Source: Photobacterium profundum (GTDB lineage: Bacteria > Pseudomonadota > Gammaproteobacteria > Enterobacterales > Vibrionaceae). Taken from it: DNA of 51,935 nt. This document shows, piece after piece, positions 51,731 to 51,935 of this stretch. The position numbers were made by a program, and so were the translations under genes. Within the stretch, counting starts at the first letter, position 1. The number at the start of each line of letters is the position of its first letter. The notes under the pieces are model-generated. The model saw only the letters and a list, made by a program, of their open reading frames with translations, had not been told where the DNA came from and did no database searches. Location: the NCBI RefSeq assembly GCF_003026285.1, contig NZ_PYOD01000025.1, forward strand, positions 1 through 51,935. The letters are read 5' to 3'.

Positions 51731-51758
51731 TTGACTTAATAAATTTGCAGCGTATTAT
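51731..51758 (+). promoter_or_regulatory. rRNA operon promoter P2
   Basis: -35 TTGACT (51731-51736), 16-base spacer, -10 TATTAT (51753-51758), then ACGCGTCC as discriminator. It is 132 bases after P1, the usual tandem arrangement. Confidence 0.8.
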
Positions 51759-51935
51759 ACGCGTCCTGACTTGCTGAAGCGTTCAACGCCAAGGCATTGA
51801 AAGTCAACGTTCTTTAACAATTTGACCATGCAATCTGTGTGGGCACTCGTGAAATTTTAAGTCGAAAGATTTATCAATGAACTGAGTGACCTTAATCATC
51901 GCAAGATGACACAGTCAATTTATGCTTCATTTCTT
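51759..51935 (+). ncRNA. 16S rRNA leader with boxA, gene continues past the window
   Basis: Contains the antitermination boxA element GTTCTTTAACAA around 51809-51820, and CAATCTGTGTGGGCACTCG (51831-51849), a phrase I recognise from E. coli rRNA leaders about 115 bases before 16S. The mature 16S start (AGAGTTTGATC) is not in the window and should follow within a few tens of bases. Confidence 0.85.

Overview
The window reads as a conserved piece of the main chromosome of a Vibrionaceae gammaproteobacterium, most likely Photobacterium or a close relative. The clues are the E. coli-like order queG-nnr-tsaE-amiB-mutL-miaA-hfq-hflX-hflK-hflC-DUF2065-purA ... nsrR-rnr-rlmB ... rpsF-priB-rpsR-rplI, interrupted by the Vibrio sodium-motor gene motX just after purA, and the order cysG-cysD-cysN-SLC13 permease-cysC known from vibrios. 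Genus is inference. I see no prophage, transposase, CRISPR array, toxin-antitoxin pair or defence island. Codon use looks even throughout.

Layout. 50-126 is an initiator tRNA. 127-947 has no gene but holds a cluster of DnaA boxes in the position of E. coli datA (between a tRNA gene and queG). 948-13286 is the queG/nnr divergent pair and the long cell-wall, mismatch-repair, tRNA-modification, Hfq and HflKC operon. 13408-17417 holds purA, motX behind a sigma-28 promoter, and the divergent hmp/nsrR pair around an NsrR operator. 17535-22533 holds rnr-rlmB and the rpsF ribosomal operon. 22652-27431 holds a DUF481 protein, dnaB, alr and a POTRA-less Omp85-type barrel. 28115-33916 holds pgi, cheX-zur, dusA, pspG with a sigma-54 promoter, a small outer-membrane protein and an unknown 77-residue protein. 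34085-38347 is cysJIH. 38491-43891 holds a DUF2780 protein, fklB, oapA/ytfB, elaA, a Crp/Fnr-type regulator and cpdB. 44303-51237 is cysG-cysD-cysN-permease-cysC-cysQ. 51599-51935 is the promoter and leader of an rRNA operon whose 16S gene starts just beyond the window.

How the genes work together. The two cys clusters encode nearly all of assimilatory sulfate reduction: sulfate entry (SLC13 permease), activation (CysDN, CysC), PAPS reduction (CysH), sulfite reduction (CysJI) with its siroheme (CysG), and PAP removal (CysQ). Hmp and NsrR form a nitric-oxide sensing and detoxifying pair. AmiB and OapA both handle peptidoglycan. The ribosomal, replication (PriB, DnaB, probable DnaA titration site) and RNA genes (MiaA, Hfq, RNase R, RlmB, DusA, QueG, TsaE) are housekeeping.

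The strongest candidate for something not routinely annotated is the DnaA-box cluster at 574-904. Next are a strong hairpin inside the first codons of the Omp85-like gene, and an orphan minus-strand terminator upstream of pgi. Everything else is recognisable core biology, and I do not claim a new enzyme or defence system here.
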